Shown here: positions 36,936-45,845 of the stretch, one piece after another
Position numbering within the stretch: the first letter of the stretch is position 1
How the letters are laid out: each line of letters begins with the position of its first letter
From: Methylobacterium oryzae
Lineage (GTDB): Bacteria; Pseudomonadota; Alphaproteobacteria; Rhizobiales; Beijerinckiaceae
Assembly (NCBI RefSeq): GCF_021398735.1
Contig: NZ_CP090349.1
Span: 4,731,001-4,795,000, forward strand
Direction of reading: 5' to 3'
DNA: 64,000 bases
Made by a program: the position numbers and the translations under genes
Notes under the pieces: model-generated
The model's database searches: none
What the model was told of the DNA's origin: nothing
What the model saw: the letters and a program-made list of their open reading frames with translations, nothing else

Positions 36936-37229
36936 ATGAACGCCCATTCGATGCCCACCGCCGCGCAGCGGCCCGGCGGCGACGTCTCGTCGGCCGAGGG
37001 CGTGGCCGCGGACGAGCTGAAGCAGTTCATCGAGCGCCTGGAGCGTCTCGAGGAGGAGAAGGCCGGCATCATGGGCGACATCAAGGAGGTGTTCGCCGAG
37101 CTGAAGGGCCGGGGCTTCGACGCGAAGGCCGTCCGGACGATCCTGCGCATCCGCAAGCAGGACCACAGCGAGCGCCAGGAGCAGGAGGCGATCCTCGAGC
37201 TCTACATGCAGGCCCTCGGCATGGCGTAG
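36936..37229 (+). CDS. gapR: Nucleoid-associated protein GapR (DUF2312)
   Basis: GapR binds AT-rich and overtwisted DNA and supports replication and cell-cycle progress in alphaproteobacteria. The 97-residue protein has the DUF2312 core [19 protein letters not shown] then [20 protein letters not shown] and [20 protein letters not shown], the long helix that forms the DNA-clamping dimer, with key Arg/Lys residues retained. The 20-residue N-terminus is variable. Start ATG 36936 has GGGAGAG upstream. Confidence 0.92.
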   Translation: MNAHSMPTAAQRPGGDVSSAEGVAADELKQFIERLERLEEEKAGIMGDIKEVFAELKGRGFDAKAVRTILRIRKQDHSERQEQEAILELYMQALGMA

Positions 37230-37582
37230 CCGGACCGAGCGGCGAGAAGTCCGCCCATTTCGCGCCCGCGTGCCCGACGGAACCGCACCGCGGCGGCGGC
37301 CGGAAGCGGGACGATGCGACGGTCGGTACCAGCAGGCGGATATCGGTGACGCCTGACCCGCTTCCGGCCGTCGATGACCGGAATGGTCGCGGCGCTCAAC
37401 GAGCGGCCGCGAAGCCTCTCGGCTATGAACAGCCGGCCCGCGCACGCAGTGCGGACACGTCGCGGACGGAAGGTCCGCACCACCGATCCGCGTCACGATC
37501 CCGAGCCGTGACGGATCCTCGGGACCGTGTCCCGAGGATCCGTCGGACAGAGCCCCCTCCCCCAGCGGGAGAGGAAACAGTC
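37230..37582. other. 353-base spacer between gapR and asd (convergent)
   Basis: The two genes converge here. Apart from the perfect inverted repeat at 37511-37543 (listed separately) I see no gene, promoter or RNA. Open frames present lack family motifs. Confidence 0.45.
37511..37543. terminator. Perfect 15-bp inverted repeat, likely bidirectional terminator between gapR and asd
   Basis: ACGGATCCTCGGGAC (37511-37525) is followed by a three-base loop and its exact complement (37529-37543). The hairpin would be very stable in RNA from either strand. There is no T tract on either side, so termination may need Rho or the element may serve as a 3' stabilising structure. It lies 40 bases beyond the asd stop. 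Confidence 0.5.
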
Positions 37583-38620
37583 TCAGGCGGCGCGCTTGGC
37601 GCGGTTCAGCAGCTTGCGGTTGACCAGCACCTCGGCGATCTGGATCGCGTTGAGGGCCGCGCCCTTGCGCAGGTTGTCCGAGACACACCAGAAGTTCAGG
37701 CCGTTCTCCACCGTCGCGTCCTCGCGGATGCGCGAGATGTAGGTCGCGTCCTCGCCGGCCGCCTCGTGGGGGGTCATGTAGCCGCCGTTCTCGCGCTTAT
37801 CGATCACCAGCACGCCGGGGGCGGCGCGCAGGATCTCGGTCGCCTTCTCGGCCGTGAGCGGCTGCTCGAACTCGACGTTCACCGATTCCGCGTGACCGAT
37901 GAAGACCGGCACGCGGACGGCGGTCGCCGTCAGCTTGATCTTCGGGTCGAGCATCTTCTTGGTCTCGGCGACCATCTTCCACTCTTCCTTCGTGTAGCCA
38001 TCCTCCATGAACACGTCGATGTGAGGGATGACGTTGAAGGCGATGCGCTTCGTGAACTTGCCGCCCTGCTTGATCTCGCCGGCGGTGAACACGGCGCGGG
38101 TCTGGTTGAACAGCTCGTCCATCGCCTCCTTGCCGGCGCCGGAGACCGACTGGTAGGTCGACACGACGACGCGCTTGATCGTGGCCGCCTCGTGGAGGGG
38201 CTTCAGCGCGACGACCAGCTGGGCGGTCGAGCAGTTCGGGTTGGCGATGATGTTGCGCTTGGTGAAGCCCACCACCGCGTCGGCGTTCACCTCGGGCACG
38301 ATCAGCGGCACGTCGGCGTCGTAGCGGAACGCCGACGAGTTATCGATGACCACGCAGCCCTGCTGGCCGATGCGGGGCGACCACTCCTTCGACGCCTCGC
38401 CGCCGGCCGACATCAGGCAGATGTCGGTGTCGGAGAAGTCGTACGTGTCCAGCGTTTTGACCTTGAGCGTCTTGTCGCCGTAGGAGACTTCCTGACCCTG
38501 GCTGCGGCGCGAGGCCAGCGCCACGACCTCGTCGGCGGGGAAAGCCCGCTCGGCCAGGATATCGAGCATCTCGCGGCCCACGTTGCCCGTGGCGCCGACG
38601 ACGGCGACCTTGTAACCCAT
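37583..38620 (-). CDS. asd: Aspartate-semialdehyde dehydrogenase
   Basis: It reduces aspartyl phosphate to aspartate semialdehyde with NADPH, the second step of the lysine/threonine/methionine branch. The 345-residue protein has the cofactor motif VVGATGNVGREML (8-20), LMSAGGEASKEW, catalytic Cys130 in IIANPNCSTAQL and substrate/base region AFNVIPHIDVF with a later HAESVNVEF histidine. Start is ATG 38620. It stands alone, convergent with gapR. Confidence 0.95.
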   Translation of the reverse strand: MGYKVAVVGATGNVGREMLDILAERAFPADEVVALASRRSQGQEVSYGDKTLKVKTLDTYDFSDTDICLMSAGGEASKEWSPRIGQQGCVVIDNSSAFRYDADVPLIVPEVNADAVVGFTKRNIIANPNCSTAQLVVALKPLHEAATIKRVVVSTYQSVSGAGKEAMDELFNQTRAVFTAGEIKQGGKFTKRIAFNVIPHIDVFMEDGYTKEEWKMVAETKKMLDPKIKLTATAVRVPVFIGHAESVNVEFEQPLTAEKATEILRAAPGVLVIDKRENGGYMTPHEAAGEDATYISRIREDATVENGLNFWCVSDNLRKGAALNAIQIAEVLVNRKLLNRAKRAA

Positions 38621-38849
38621 CTCTCGTCTCCGCGCGGAAAACCCCGACCGATCCGGGTGCCGCGCCTGTGCCAGTACAATCGGCCGAAGGATCGTTCGTG
38701 CCGGACGCGCCCGCCAAACGGGCGCGGCCGCAGACCCCGTCCTCCGCGGAGGTGGGGGCGACGGCCGGGTCGAGCAAGGCGCGCAAGGGCGCGTGCTGTC
38801 AAGGCCGCCGACGGCGCAACACTCGATTCACCCTGCCTCCGGAAACCCG

Positions 38850-39785
38850 GTGACGGTCTCGGGCCGGCAGAGGGAATTCAATCCTTCGGCGCGACGCTGG
38901 CGTCCACCCCGCGGCCTCCCGCCGCCACGGAGCACGACCCTGACCGGAACAGCGCCCCTCGTCGATCGGATCGGGCTCGGCGTGCCGGGCGGCCGGGCCG
39001 CGCGCGCGCCGGACGCCCCGGTCTCCCCGGGATCTCTCGGCCTGCGCATCGCCCTCGCCGCGGCGGCGATTGCCGTCCTGTGGGCCCTCCCCCGCTGGCC
39101 CGGCGAGAACCCGACCTCCGCGCCCGCGCCGCCGCCGGCCGCGGAGACCGCCTTCGTCCCGTCGGTCCAGGCCTCGCCGGCACCGCCCGCGGCCTCGGTC
39201 GCCCAGTTCGGGCTCGCGGAACCCGGGCTCGATCCGGTGCGCGTGTCCGCCCGCGTCGATCCGCGGACCGGGCTGCGCGAGGACACCCTCATCCGGGGCG
39301 ACGTCGCGGCGATCGAGGCGCCGGTCCTGCGGGTCCAGCTCACCCGCGGGCCCCGCTCGGGCGCACCGCCGACGCTCTTCGTCCTCATGGCCCGGCGCGC
39401 CGCGAACGGTCCGGCCCTCGACCGGCCGGCCCTGGCGGTGGCCCGGACCGGCGCCCGCGATCAGATCCGCACGAAGTTCGGTGCGGTCGAGACCCTGGAG
39501 GTGACCTTCGCGGGCCCCGCGCAGCGGACCTGCACCGGCTTCGTCACGCGCGACACGGCTTTCCAGCTCGACGGATGGCTCTGCGCGCCCCTCGCGCGCC
39601 CGCCGGAGCCGCAGGCCCTCGGCTGCATGCTCGACGCGCTGAGCCTCGTCGACCTCGCCGATGCCGCCACGACGGCGGCCTTCTCGGTCGCGCCCGATCC
39701 GGCGGGCGCGTGCCCGGCATCGGCCGCGACAGAGCCTCCCGGGAGGGTCGGATCGTTAATCCGGCGGCCGCAAAATAAAAAATGA
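38850..39785 (+). CDS. Hypothetical protein with N-terminal membrane anchor
   Basis: An open frame with one hydrophobic segment (LRIALAAAAIAVLWALPRWP) followed by a Pro/Ala-rich linker and a beta-rich domain of about 190 residues with four cysteines (QRTCTGFVTRD, GWLCAPL, LGCMLDAL, GACPAS). The start is uncertain: GTG 38850 gives 311 residues, GTG 38982 about 267 and starts nearer the anchor. The cysteine pairs and topology suggest a periplasmic, disulfide-bonded domain. No family is recognised. Confidence 0.65.
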   Translation: MTVSGRQREFNPSARRWRPPRGLPPPRSTTLTGTAPLVDRIGLGVPGGRAARAPDAPVSPGSLGLRIALAAAAIAVLWALPRWPGENPTSAPAPPPAAETAFVPSVQASPAPPAASVAQFGLAEPGLDPVRVSARVDPRTGLREDTLIRGDVAAIEAPVLRVQLTRGPRSGAPPTLFVLMARRAANGPALDRPALAVARTGARDQIRTKFGAVETLEVTFAGPAQRTCTGFVTRDTAFQLDGWLCAPLARPPEPQALGCMLDALSLVDLADAATTAAFSVAPDPAGACPASAATEPPGRVGSLIRRPQNKK

Positions 39786-39921
39786 GGCCGGAGTGTGGCA
39801 AAACGCACAAGCTCAGCCATAAGGGCGGAACAACAGCCTCGCCCAAGCGTCTTATCGTCAAAGGCGGCGAACTGTTAAGCTTCGGTCGCCATACTGATGG
39901 CACTCAAGGACAAGGTTGGCC

Positions 39922-40344
39922 ATGCGCTCGCTCAAGATCGCCCTTCTCGGCGTCGTCGCCGCCACCGGCCTCGGCGCCCTGGCCTCCGCGCCCGCCCAGG
40001 CTCAGGATGGCTACGTCCCCGGCCCGATCTACCGGGTCAGCCGGCCGCTCCCGATCCGAGTGCGCCCGCGCAGCTGGCTCGATGCCGGTAACGTGCCGCT
40101 GACCTCGAACGTTCCGGGCGCCGGCGGCTCGCGCAACCCGGCCCTGAACCCCTACCTGATCGCGGCGTCCAACCAGCTGACCCCGCCCTACGGCCCGACG
40201 GACCGCTTCGGCCGCGGCATCCTGCCGGATCCGATCACCAACGGGCCGTTCATCGGCGCCCGTTCCTCGGCGATCCGCAACGTCGACCTCTCCTTCGTCG
40301 ACCGGCTGGACCCGACCTCGCCGCTCTACGGCCGCCCCTACTGA
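39922..40344 (+). CDS. Small secreted protein of unknown function
   Basis: The 140-residue protein has a signal peptide (LKIALLGVVAATGLGALASAPAQA, seen in part; cleavage before QDGY). The mature part is Pro/Arg/Asn-rich with PGPIYRVSRPLPIRVRPRSW and SRNPALNPYLIAASNQLTP and no known domain. ATG 39922 has AAGG-type bases upstream. A good terminator follows. It appears to be a monocistronic envelope protein, possibly genus-restricted. Confidence 0.75.
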   Translation: MRSLKIALLGVVAATGLGALASAPAQAQDGYVPGPIYRVSRPLPIRVRPRSWLDAGNVPLTSNVPGAGGSRNPALNPYLIAASNQLTPPYGPTDRFGRGILPDPITNGPFIGARSSAIRNVDLSFVDRLDPTSPLYGRPY

Positions 40345-40377
40345 GCGGCCCGGCAAGGCAGCATCACGTTCACGAAG

Positions 40378-40402
40378 CGCGGGTCCTCGGGCCCGCGTTT
40401 TT
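40378..40402 (+). terminator. Rho-independent terminator after the small secreted protein
   Basis: The stem CGCGGG (40378-40383) pairs with CCCGCG (40392-40397), with an eight-base loop, and is directly followed by TTTTT (40398-40402). Position, 33 bases after the stop, and the T run make this a convincing terminator. Confidence 0.85.
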
Positions 40403-40501
40403 CGTTGGCGGGCATGCCCGGCCACGCCTTCACCGGGGCCGGATATCCTGTATGCCAAGTGCCGCGGGAGCGCGTGGGCTGCCGAGACCGGGAACTGAGC
40501 G

Positions 40502-42121
40502 ATGAAGCCGTTCGACTGGGTGACCGGGTATCCGTCGCTGCGGATGCCGATGTTCGGGCGCAACTGCGTGGCGACCTCGCACGCGCTGGCGGCGCAGGCC
40601 GGCATCCAGATGCTCCAGGCCGGCGGCAACGCGGTCGATGCCGCGATCGCCACGGCGGCCGCTAAGACCGTCACCGAGCCGTGCAGCAACGGTCTCGGCT
40701 CCGACGCCTTCTGCATCCTGTGGGACGGGAAGGCGCTGCACGGCCTCAACGCTTCCGGCGGGGCGCCGGCCGCCTGGAGCCGGGACTACTTCCTGAAGAA
40801 GTACGGCGCCGGCGAGCGGCCGCCGATGCGCGGCTGGGACTCGGTCACCGTGCCGGGCGCGGTCGCCGCCTGGGCGGCGCTGAGCGAGCGCTTCGGCCGC
40901 CTCCCCTTCGCCGACCTGATGCAGCCCGCGATCCGCATCGCCGAGCGGGGCTACCTCGCGCCGGTGGTGGTCCAGCAGAAATGGGCGGCCGCGGCCCGGA
41001 TCGAGGCGATCACCCGCCAGCCGGGCTTCTCGGAGTTCTTCCTGCCGCGGGGCCGGGCGCCGGATGTCGGCGAGCTGGTGACCTTCCCGGGTGCCGAGAA
41101 GACCCTTCGGCTGATCGGCGAGACCAAGGGCGAGGCCTTCTACCGGGGCGAGATCGCCGAGGCGATCGCCGCGCACGCGCGGGCCAACGGCGGCGCGATG
41201 ACCGCCGCCGACCTCGCGGCGTTCCGCCCCGAATGGGTCACGCCGACCGCGAAGGACTATCACGGCTACACGCTGCACGAGATCCCGCCGAACGGCCAGG
41301 GTATCGCGGCGCAGATCGCGCTGGGCCTCCTCGAGCAGTTCGACCTCGGCGGCCTGCCGGTCGATGGGCCGGAGTCGCAGCACCTGCAGATCGAGGCGAT
41401 GAAGCTCGCCTTCAGCGACACCTACCGGTACGTCGCCGACCCCCGCGGGATGGAGGTGACGCCGGAGGCCATGCTCGACCCAGCCTACCTCGCGGAGCGC
41501 GCCAAGCTGATCGACCGGAATCGCGCCCAGGTCTTCGGGCCGGGCAAGCCGCCCGCGGGCGGCACGATCTACCTCACCGCGGCCGACGAGTCCGGCATGA
41601 TGGTGAGCTTCATCCAGTCGAACTTCATGGGCTTCGGCTCCGGCGTGGTCGTCCCGGGCTGGGGCATCTCCCTGCAGAATCGCGGCTACGGCTTCGTGCT
41701 CGTTCCGGAGAGCCCCAACGTGGTGGCGCCCGGCAAGCGCCCGTTCCACACCATCATCCCGGGCTTCCTCACGAAGGACGGAGCCCCGGTGATGAGCTTC
41801 GGCGTGATGGGCGGCAACATGCAGCCGCAGGGGCACGTCCAGACCCTGGTGCGGATGATCGACCACGGCCAGAACCCGCAGGCGGCCTGCGACGCGCCGC
41901 GGTGGCGGGTGAACGAGGGCCTCGACATCAACGTCGAGGCGGCGATGCCGGGCGCGACCCTGGAGCGCCTGAAGGCCCTCGGCCACGAACTCGAGGTGAT
42001 CGAGGACAGCTACCAGGATTTCGGCGCTGGCCAGTTCATCTGGCGGATGGGCGATCCGGCCGTCGAGGGCTACGTGGCCGCGAGCGACCCGCGCCGCGAC
42101 GGGCAGGCCGTGGTCTGGTGA
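40502..42121 (+). CDS. Gamma-glutamyltransferase family protein, cytosolic
   Basis: This 539-residue member of the Ntn-hydrolase GGT family has ATSHALAAQAGIQMLQAGGN and AVDAAIATAAAKTVTEP near the N-terminus. The likely autocleavage/nucleophile Thr is at about residue 355 in PPAGGTIYLTAADESG, and conserved C-terminal motifs are FMGFGSGVVVPGWGI and FHTIIPGFL. There is no signal peptide, unlike classical periplasmic GGT, so it is the YwrD-like cytosolic type. It may act on glutathione or gamma-glutamyl or related amide substrates; specificity is unknown. Confidence 0.85.
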   Translation: MKPFDWVTGYPSLRMPMFGRNCVATSHALAAQAGIQMLQAGGNAVDAAIATAAAKTVTEPCSNGLGSDAFCILWDGKALHGLNASGGAPAAWSRDYFLKKYGAGERPPMRGWDSVTVPGAVAAWAALSERFGRLPFADLMQPAIRIAERGYLAPVVVQQKWAAAARIEAITRQPGFSEFFLPRGRAPDVGELVTFPGAEKTLRLIGETKGEAFYRGEIAEAIAAHARANGGAMTAADLAAFRPEWVTPTAKDYHGYTLHEIPPNGQGIAAQIALGLLEQFDLGGLPVDGPESQHLQIEAMKLAFSDTYRYVADPRGMEVTPEAMLDPAYLAERAKLIDRNRAQVFGPGKPPAGGTIYLTAADESGMMVSFIQSNFMGFGSGVVVPGWGISLQNRGYGFVLVPESPNVVAPGKRPFHTIIPGFLTKDGAPVMSFGVMGGNMQPQGHVQTLVRMIDHGQNPQAACDAPRWRVNEGLDINVEAAMPGATLERLKALGHELEVIEDSYQDFGAGQFIWRMGDPAVEGYVAASDPRRDGQAVVW

Positions 42122-42125
42122 CGCG

Positions 42126-43094
42126 CTACTTGACCTGCACGCTGTCCACCACCTGGCGGAACTTGGCGAGGACGCCGTCGCGCTGATCCTGCCGCACGAC
42201 GCCGAGGGCGCGGACGTAGCCGTCCGGTGCGAACCGGATGGTCTGCATGACCACGACGGGCTGGTTGGTCGGCTGATCGAGGGCGCGGGCCACGATCTCG
42301 TGCCAGTCGACGCCGTTCGAGCGGTAGCTCTGCGCCCGCTCGATGACGAAGTCCTTGAGGGTCTGATTGGACGCCAGGGCGGCGCGGGCGAAGCCGTCCC
42401 GCTGCTCGGCCCCGGGCGGCTGCTGCACGGCCTGCGCGAGGACGAGGATCGGCTGTTCCAGATTCTGCATCTGGTCCTTCGGGCCGCTGGTGAGGAGGAC
42501 CGAGTTGCCGGCCATCACCCGCACGGGCCGGAAGCCCGCCATGTCGGCGATGCGGAAGGGCAGCGCGTCGACCTGCTGGGTCAGCGACAGGGCCGGCCGG
42601 AGGGTGACGCCGGTCACCATCTTGCGCATCGAGGCCTCGGTCTCGGCGTCGGGCAGCGCCTGGGCGATGATCAGCCCGGTCACGGTCGGTGTGCCAACCA
42701 CGAGGATCCACTTCCGGATAGCCGGCGCGGACGAGCCGGGATCGGCGGGCTGCTCACCGGTGTAGAGCATGCCCTCGTTGTCGCCGATCTTGACCTCCTC
42801 GCGCTTCTCGACCGCGAAGCCTTGGCTCAGCAGGTTGGCGTCGGTGAAGCCGCTGACGAGCTCCGCGAAGGCGTTCGCGGGCAATTCGACGACCGACACG
42901 GTCGCGCCACCCTCTTTCCGCTCGAAGCCCGAGAAGCGCCGCGACAGCGACATGTCGGCGGGCGGGTCGAAGCCGAAGCGCGAGCCCGCGGGATAGACGG
43001 GATCGCCGGCCCGGGCGGCCGAGCCGAGGCTGGCCGCCAGCGCGGCTGCGCATAGAACCCGTCCGAGACGCAGCGTCAGGTTGCGCATCCGCAT
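42126..43094 (-). CDS. Secreted hypothetical protein
   Basis: The 322-residue protein has a signal peptide (RVLCAAALAASLGSAARA, cleavage near residue 29). The mature protein looks like two alpha/beta halves, each with GFD/ADMAGF-like and LIIAQALPDAETEA or VLVLAQAVQQPPGAE segments, suggesting an internal duplication of a DcrB/PsbP-like unit; this is an impression only. Cysteine is absent from the mature part. It is convergent with the GGT gene, four bases away. No function is assigned. Confidence 0.72.
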   Translation of the reverse strand: MRMRNLTLRLGRVLCAAALAASLGSAARAGDPVYPAGSRFGFDPPADMSLSRRFSGFERKEGGATVSVVELPANAFAELVSGFTDANLLSQGFAVEKREEVKIGDNEGMLYTGEQPADPGSSAPAIRKWILVVGTPTVTGLIIAQALPDAETEASMRKMVTGVTLRPALSLTQQVDALPFRIADMAGFRPVRVMAGNSVLLTSGPKDQMQNLEQPILVLAQAVQQPPGAEQRDGFARAALASNQTLKDFVIERAQSYRSNGVDWHEIVARALDQPTNQPVVVMQTIRFAPDGYVRALGVVRQDQRDGVLAKFRQVVDSVQVK

Positions 43095-43169
43095 CGAAAA
43101 CCGGTTCTCCTGGTGGACCCAACTTTGGGTTAGTCCGCACCCGATGGGTCTGCCGGGCGACCTGTTCTG

Positions 43170-44528
43170 TCAAGCCGGCAACGCGGCGCGCCTGCGTTCA
43201 CGATGAAGGGAAAGCGCGAGCGCGGCGGCGGCGCCGATCCCGACGCCGTAGGCGAGGAGATTCCACGGCGAGAAGATGGAGCCGAGGAGGAGCTGACCCG
43301 GCAGGGTCGTCCGGAAGGCGTCGAAGGCCGGCGTGTGGACGAGCCGGCTGCTCTCGATGAGCGCGGCGGCCGCGAAGGCGGCGATCAGGCAGGTGCGCAG
43401 GCCCCAGCTGCCGGGTCGCAGGGCCGCGACCAGAAGGAACAGCATCGCCCCCCACAGGATCCCGCCGCCGTAATGGTGGATCGCGAGCGGCAGGCCCCAG
43501 TGCGGCACGCGCAGCAGCAGGCCGAGGGCGATCACCGCGGCCGCGAGGCCGAGATGGGTCGCGCGGGCCATCGGCAGCTCCCGACGCGCGGGCGCGGCCA
43601 GCACGGCCGGCCAGGTCGCGATGCCGTTCACCCGCGCGACCAGCGTGTAGGACACGATCATCAGCAGGAACCAGGACGAGAGCTTGGCCACCGGGACGAT
43701 GGACCAGTGCTGCCGCTGGTTCGGGTAGAGCCACGTGCCGGACAGTGTGCCGAGATTCTCGGCGAACCAGATGAACAGCGCGACGAGCAGCAGGCCGAGC
43801 AGGAGCGGCATGGTGCGGTGCTCCCGCCAGACCTTGAAGTACACGGTCGCGGGGGCGAAGGCCGCGACCGCGACCGCGATGAGTCCGACACGCAGGTCGA
43901 TGCCGCGATGATCGATGAGGAAATTGACGTAGATCGCCACCGACAGGACCGCGAGCAGGCGCAGGCTCGGGTGCCGCGTGAACCGGAAATCGAACAGGCG
44001 CCAGACGCGGGCGAGATAGCTGCCGACCGCCGCGTACATGAAGCCCGTGAACAGCGGGACGCCGCCGAGCCGGAACAGGTTCGCCTCCGGGTAGACCCAG
44101 CTGCCGATCGCGGTCTTGTGGATCTCCATGGCCGTGCCGATGACGTGGAAGACCAGGATCACCCGGGCCTCCGACCACGTCTCCATCCGCAGCCGCAGCA
44201 TCGCGACCTGGAGCACGAGGGCGGCGAGGAACAGCGCGTCGTACCGGGCGACGGGCGCGTGGGCCGGCCAGACGAGGCGCGTGCCGAGCATGAGCGCCAG
44301 GAGCAGGCCGCCGAACAGGCAGGCCCAGCCCTGCTTGAGCCCGAACCGGACGAACTCGTAGAGCCCGGCCGTGACGCGCCCGCGCGCCAGGACCGCCTCC
44401 TGGAGGCGGGCCTCGGCCGCGACGAAGCCGGCGAGCGCCGGCCACTGCGCTGCCGCGCTGACGCGCCCGCCGGGGATCGCCGGCGGCATCGCGGTCGGCA
44501 CCGGCTCCGGATCTCGCTCGCGCGTCAT
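43170..44528 (-). CDS. DUF817-DUF2809 fusion membrane protein
   Basis: The 452-residue protein joins two multi-pass domains. Residues about 50-310 match DUF817: YEFVRFGLKQGWACLFGGLL, RMETWSEARVILVFHVIGTAMEI seen in part, GGVPLFTGFMYAAVGSYLAR, FIWFAENLGTLSGTWLYPNQ. Residues about 325-440 match DUF2809 (HWGLPLAIHHYGGGILWGAM, RTTLPGQLLLGSIFSPWNLL). Around 12 membrane helices are expected. The two domains are usually separate proteins. It is 13 bases downstream of an alkB-like gene, so the two may be co-expressed. Confidence 0.82.
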   Translation of the reverse strand: MTRERDPEPVPTAMPPAIPGGRVSAAAQWPALAGFVAAEARLQEAVLARGRVTAGLYEFVRFGLKQGWACLFGGLLLALMLGTRLVWPAHAPVARYDALFLAALVLQVAMLRLRMETWSEARVILVFHVIGTAMEIHKTAIGSWVYPEANLFRLGGVPLFTGFMYAAVGSYLARVWRLFDFRFTRHPSLRLLAVLSVAIYVNFLIDHRGIDLRVGLIAVAVAAFAPATVYFKVWREHRTMPLLLGLLLVALFIWFAENLGTLSGTWLYPNQRQHWSIVPVAKLSSWFLLMIVSYTLVARVNGIATWPAVLAAPARRELPMARATHLGLAAAVIALGLLLRVPHWGLPLAIHHYGGGILWGAMLFLLVAALRPGSWGLRTCLIAAFAAAALIESSRLVHTPAFDAFRTTLPGQLLLGSIFSPWNLLAYGVGIGAAAALALSLHRERRRAALPA

Positions 44529-44541
44529 GGCGTGTCGCGCA

Positions 44542-45189
44542 TCATGGCGTGGCCGGCACCGTGACGCGTCGCAGGGTGAGATTGCAGCGGCCGCCCGGCG
44601 GCAGGAACCCGGGCCCGTCCGCCGCTTCCAGCAGGTCGCCGTCCGGGTAGAGCCGGTCGATGCCGTGGAAGACGAGCCGCGCGGCGCCACCCATCACCAG
44701 TGCGTCGCCGGCCTGCAGCCGGACCGAGCGGGTCGGGTCCGACCGGCTCAGGCCGCCGTAGCGGAACAGGGCCGCCGCGCCGAGGGACAGCGACACGACC
44801 GGCGCGGCGAGATCCGCCTCGTCGCGGTCCTGGTGGAGGCCCATGCGGGTCCCCGGCGCGTAGATGTTGACGAGGCAGGCTTCCGGCGGAGCCGGATAGG
44901 CCGCCAGCGTCTCCCAGGCCGCGCGGGCGGTCGGCGGCAGGGCCGGCCAGGGTCGACCGGTCTCGGGATGGTGCGGCTGGTAGCGGTAGCCCACGACGTC
45001 GGAGACCCAGCCGAGGGGTCCGGCATTCGACATCCGCACCGAGAACGGCTTGCCGGTGCGGGGCATGCGCGGCGTCACGGGCGGCGCCTCGGCGAGAACC
45101 GCGGCGATCTCCGCGGCGAGCCGCGCGCGGGCCGCCGCGTCGAGGAAGCCCGGATGGTGGATCAGGCCCGGTCCGAGTTCCGTCGCCAC
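44542..45189 (-). CDS. alkB: AlkB-like Fe(II)/2-oxoglutarate dioxygenase
   Basis: AlkB removes alkyl lesions from DNA or RNA by oxidative demethylation. The 215-residue protein has His119 and Asp121 in MGLHQDRDEADL, the distal His in ARLVFHGIDRL and the 2-oxoglutarate Arg pair in CNLTLRR. PFSVRMSNAGPLGWVSDVVG resembles the nucleotide-recognition lid. Start is ATG 45189, one base from the gpmA stop. The run dapB-gpmA-alkB-DUF817 is tightly packed on the minus strand. Confidence 0.93.
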   Translation of the reverse strand: MATELGPGLIHHPGFLDAAARARLAAEIAAVLAEAPPVTPRMPRTGKPFSVRMSNAGPLGWVSDVVGYRYQPHHPETGRPWPALPPTARAAWETLAAYPAPPEACLVNIYAPGTRMGLHQDRDEADLAAPVVSLSLGAAALFRYGGLSRSDPTRSVRLQAGDALVMGGAARLVFHGIDRLYPDGDLLEAADGPGFLPPGGRCNLTLRRVTVPATP

Positions 45190-45828
45190 TCAGCGGTCCG
45201 CGTCGACGACCTGCTCCAGCACGGTCTTGGAGGCGACCGTGGTGTCGGCGTTCAGGCGGTAGACCAGCGGCACGCCGGTCCGGATCTGGAGATCGGGCAC
45301 CTGCGCCTCGGTCAATCCGTCGAGGACCATCACCAGGGCGCGGAGCGAGTTCCCGTGGGCCGCCACCAGGACCCGCTGGCCGGCCATCACGCGCGGCAGG
45401 ATCGTCGCGACGTAGCAGGGCAGAACCCGCGCGGCCGTGTCCTTCAGGCTCTCGCCGCCGGGCGGCCGCACGTCGTAGCCCCGGCGCCAGGCGTGGACCT
45501 GCGCGTCGCCCCAGCGGGCGCGGGCCTCGTCCTTGTTGAGGCCGGAGAGGTCGCCGTAATCGCGCTCGTTGAGGGCGCGCTCGCGCAGGACCGGGATCTC
45601 GGACAGGCCCATCTCCTCGAGGATCAGCGCACAGGTGCGCTGCGCGCGGACCAGTTCGGAGGTGAAGGCCACGTCGAACCCGTAGCCGTCCCTCTTGAGG
45701 CCGCGCCCGGCGGCCCGGGCCTCGGCGACGCCGCGTTCGGTGAGGTCCGGGTCGCGCCAGCCGGTGAACAGGTTCTTCAGGTTCCACTCGCTCTGGCCGT
45801 GCCGGACGAGGATGAGGAGCCGCTCCAT
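45190..45828 (-). CDS. gpmA: 2,3-bisphosphoglycerate-dependent phosphoglycerate mutase
   Basis: It interconverts 3- and 2-phosphoglycerate through a phosphohistidine. The 212-residue protein has the catalytic [18 protein letters not shown] at the N-terminus, [12 protein letters not shown], and second His in [14 protein letters not shown]; the shorter form of about 210 residues is normal in alphaproteobacteria. ATG 45828 is chosen; a GTG at 45849 that overlaps the dapB TGA would add seven residues. The overlap or close spacing implies an operon with dapB. Confidence 0.94.
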   Translation of the reverse strand: MERLLILVRHGQSEWNLKNLFTGWRDPDLTERGVAEARAAGRGLKRDGYGFDVAFTSELVRAQRTCALILEEMGLSEIPVLRERALNERDYGDLSGLNKDEARARWGDAQVHAWRRGYDVRPPGGESLKDTAARVLPCYVATILPRVMAGQRVLVAAHGNSLRALVMVLDGLTEAQVPDLQIRTGVPLVYRLNADTTVASKTVLEQVVDADR

Positions 45829-45845
45829 CGCCGTCGCGCCGCCGG

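Noticed and set aside
40430..41986. Long minus-strand open frame opposite the gamma-glutamyltransferase gene
   Set aside because: Composition is typical of antisense frames in high-GC DNA and no motif is seen; the plus-strand gene is clear.
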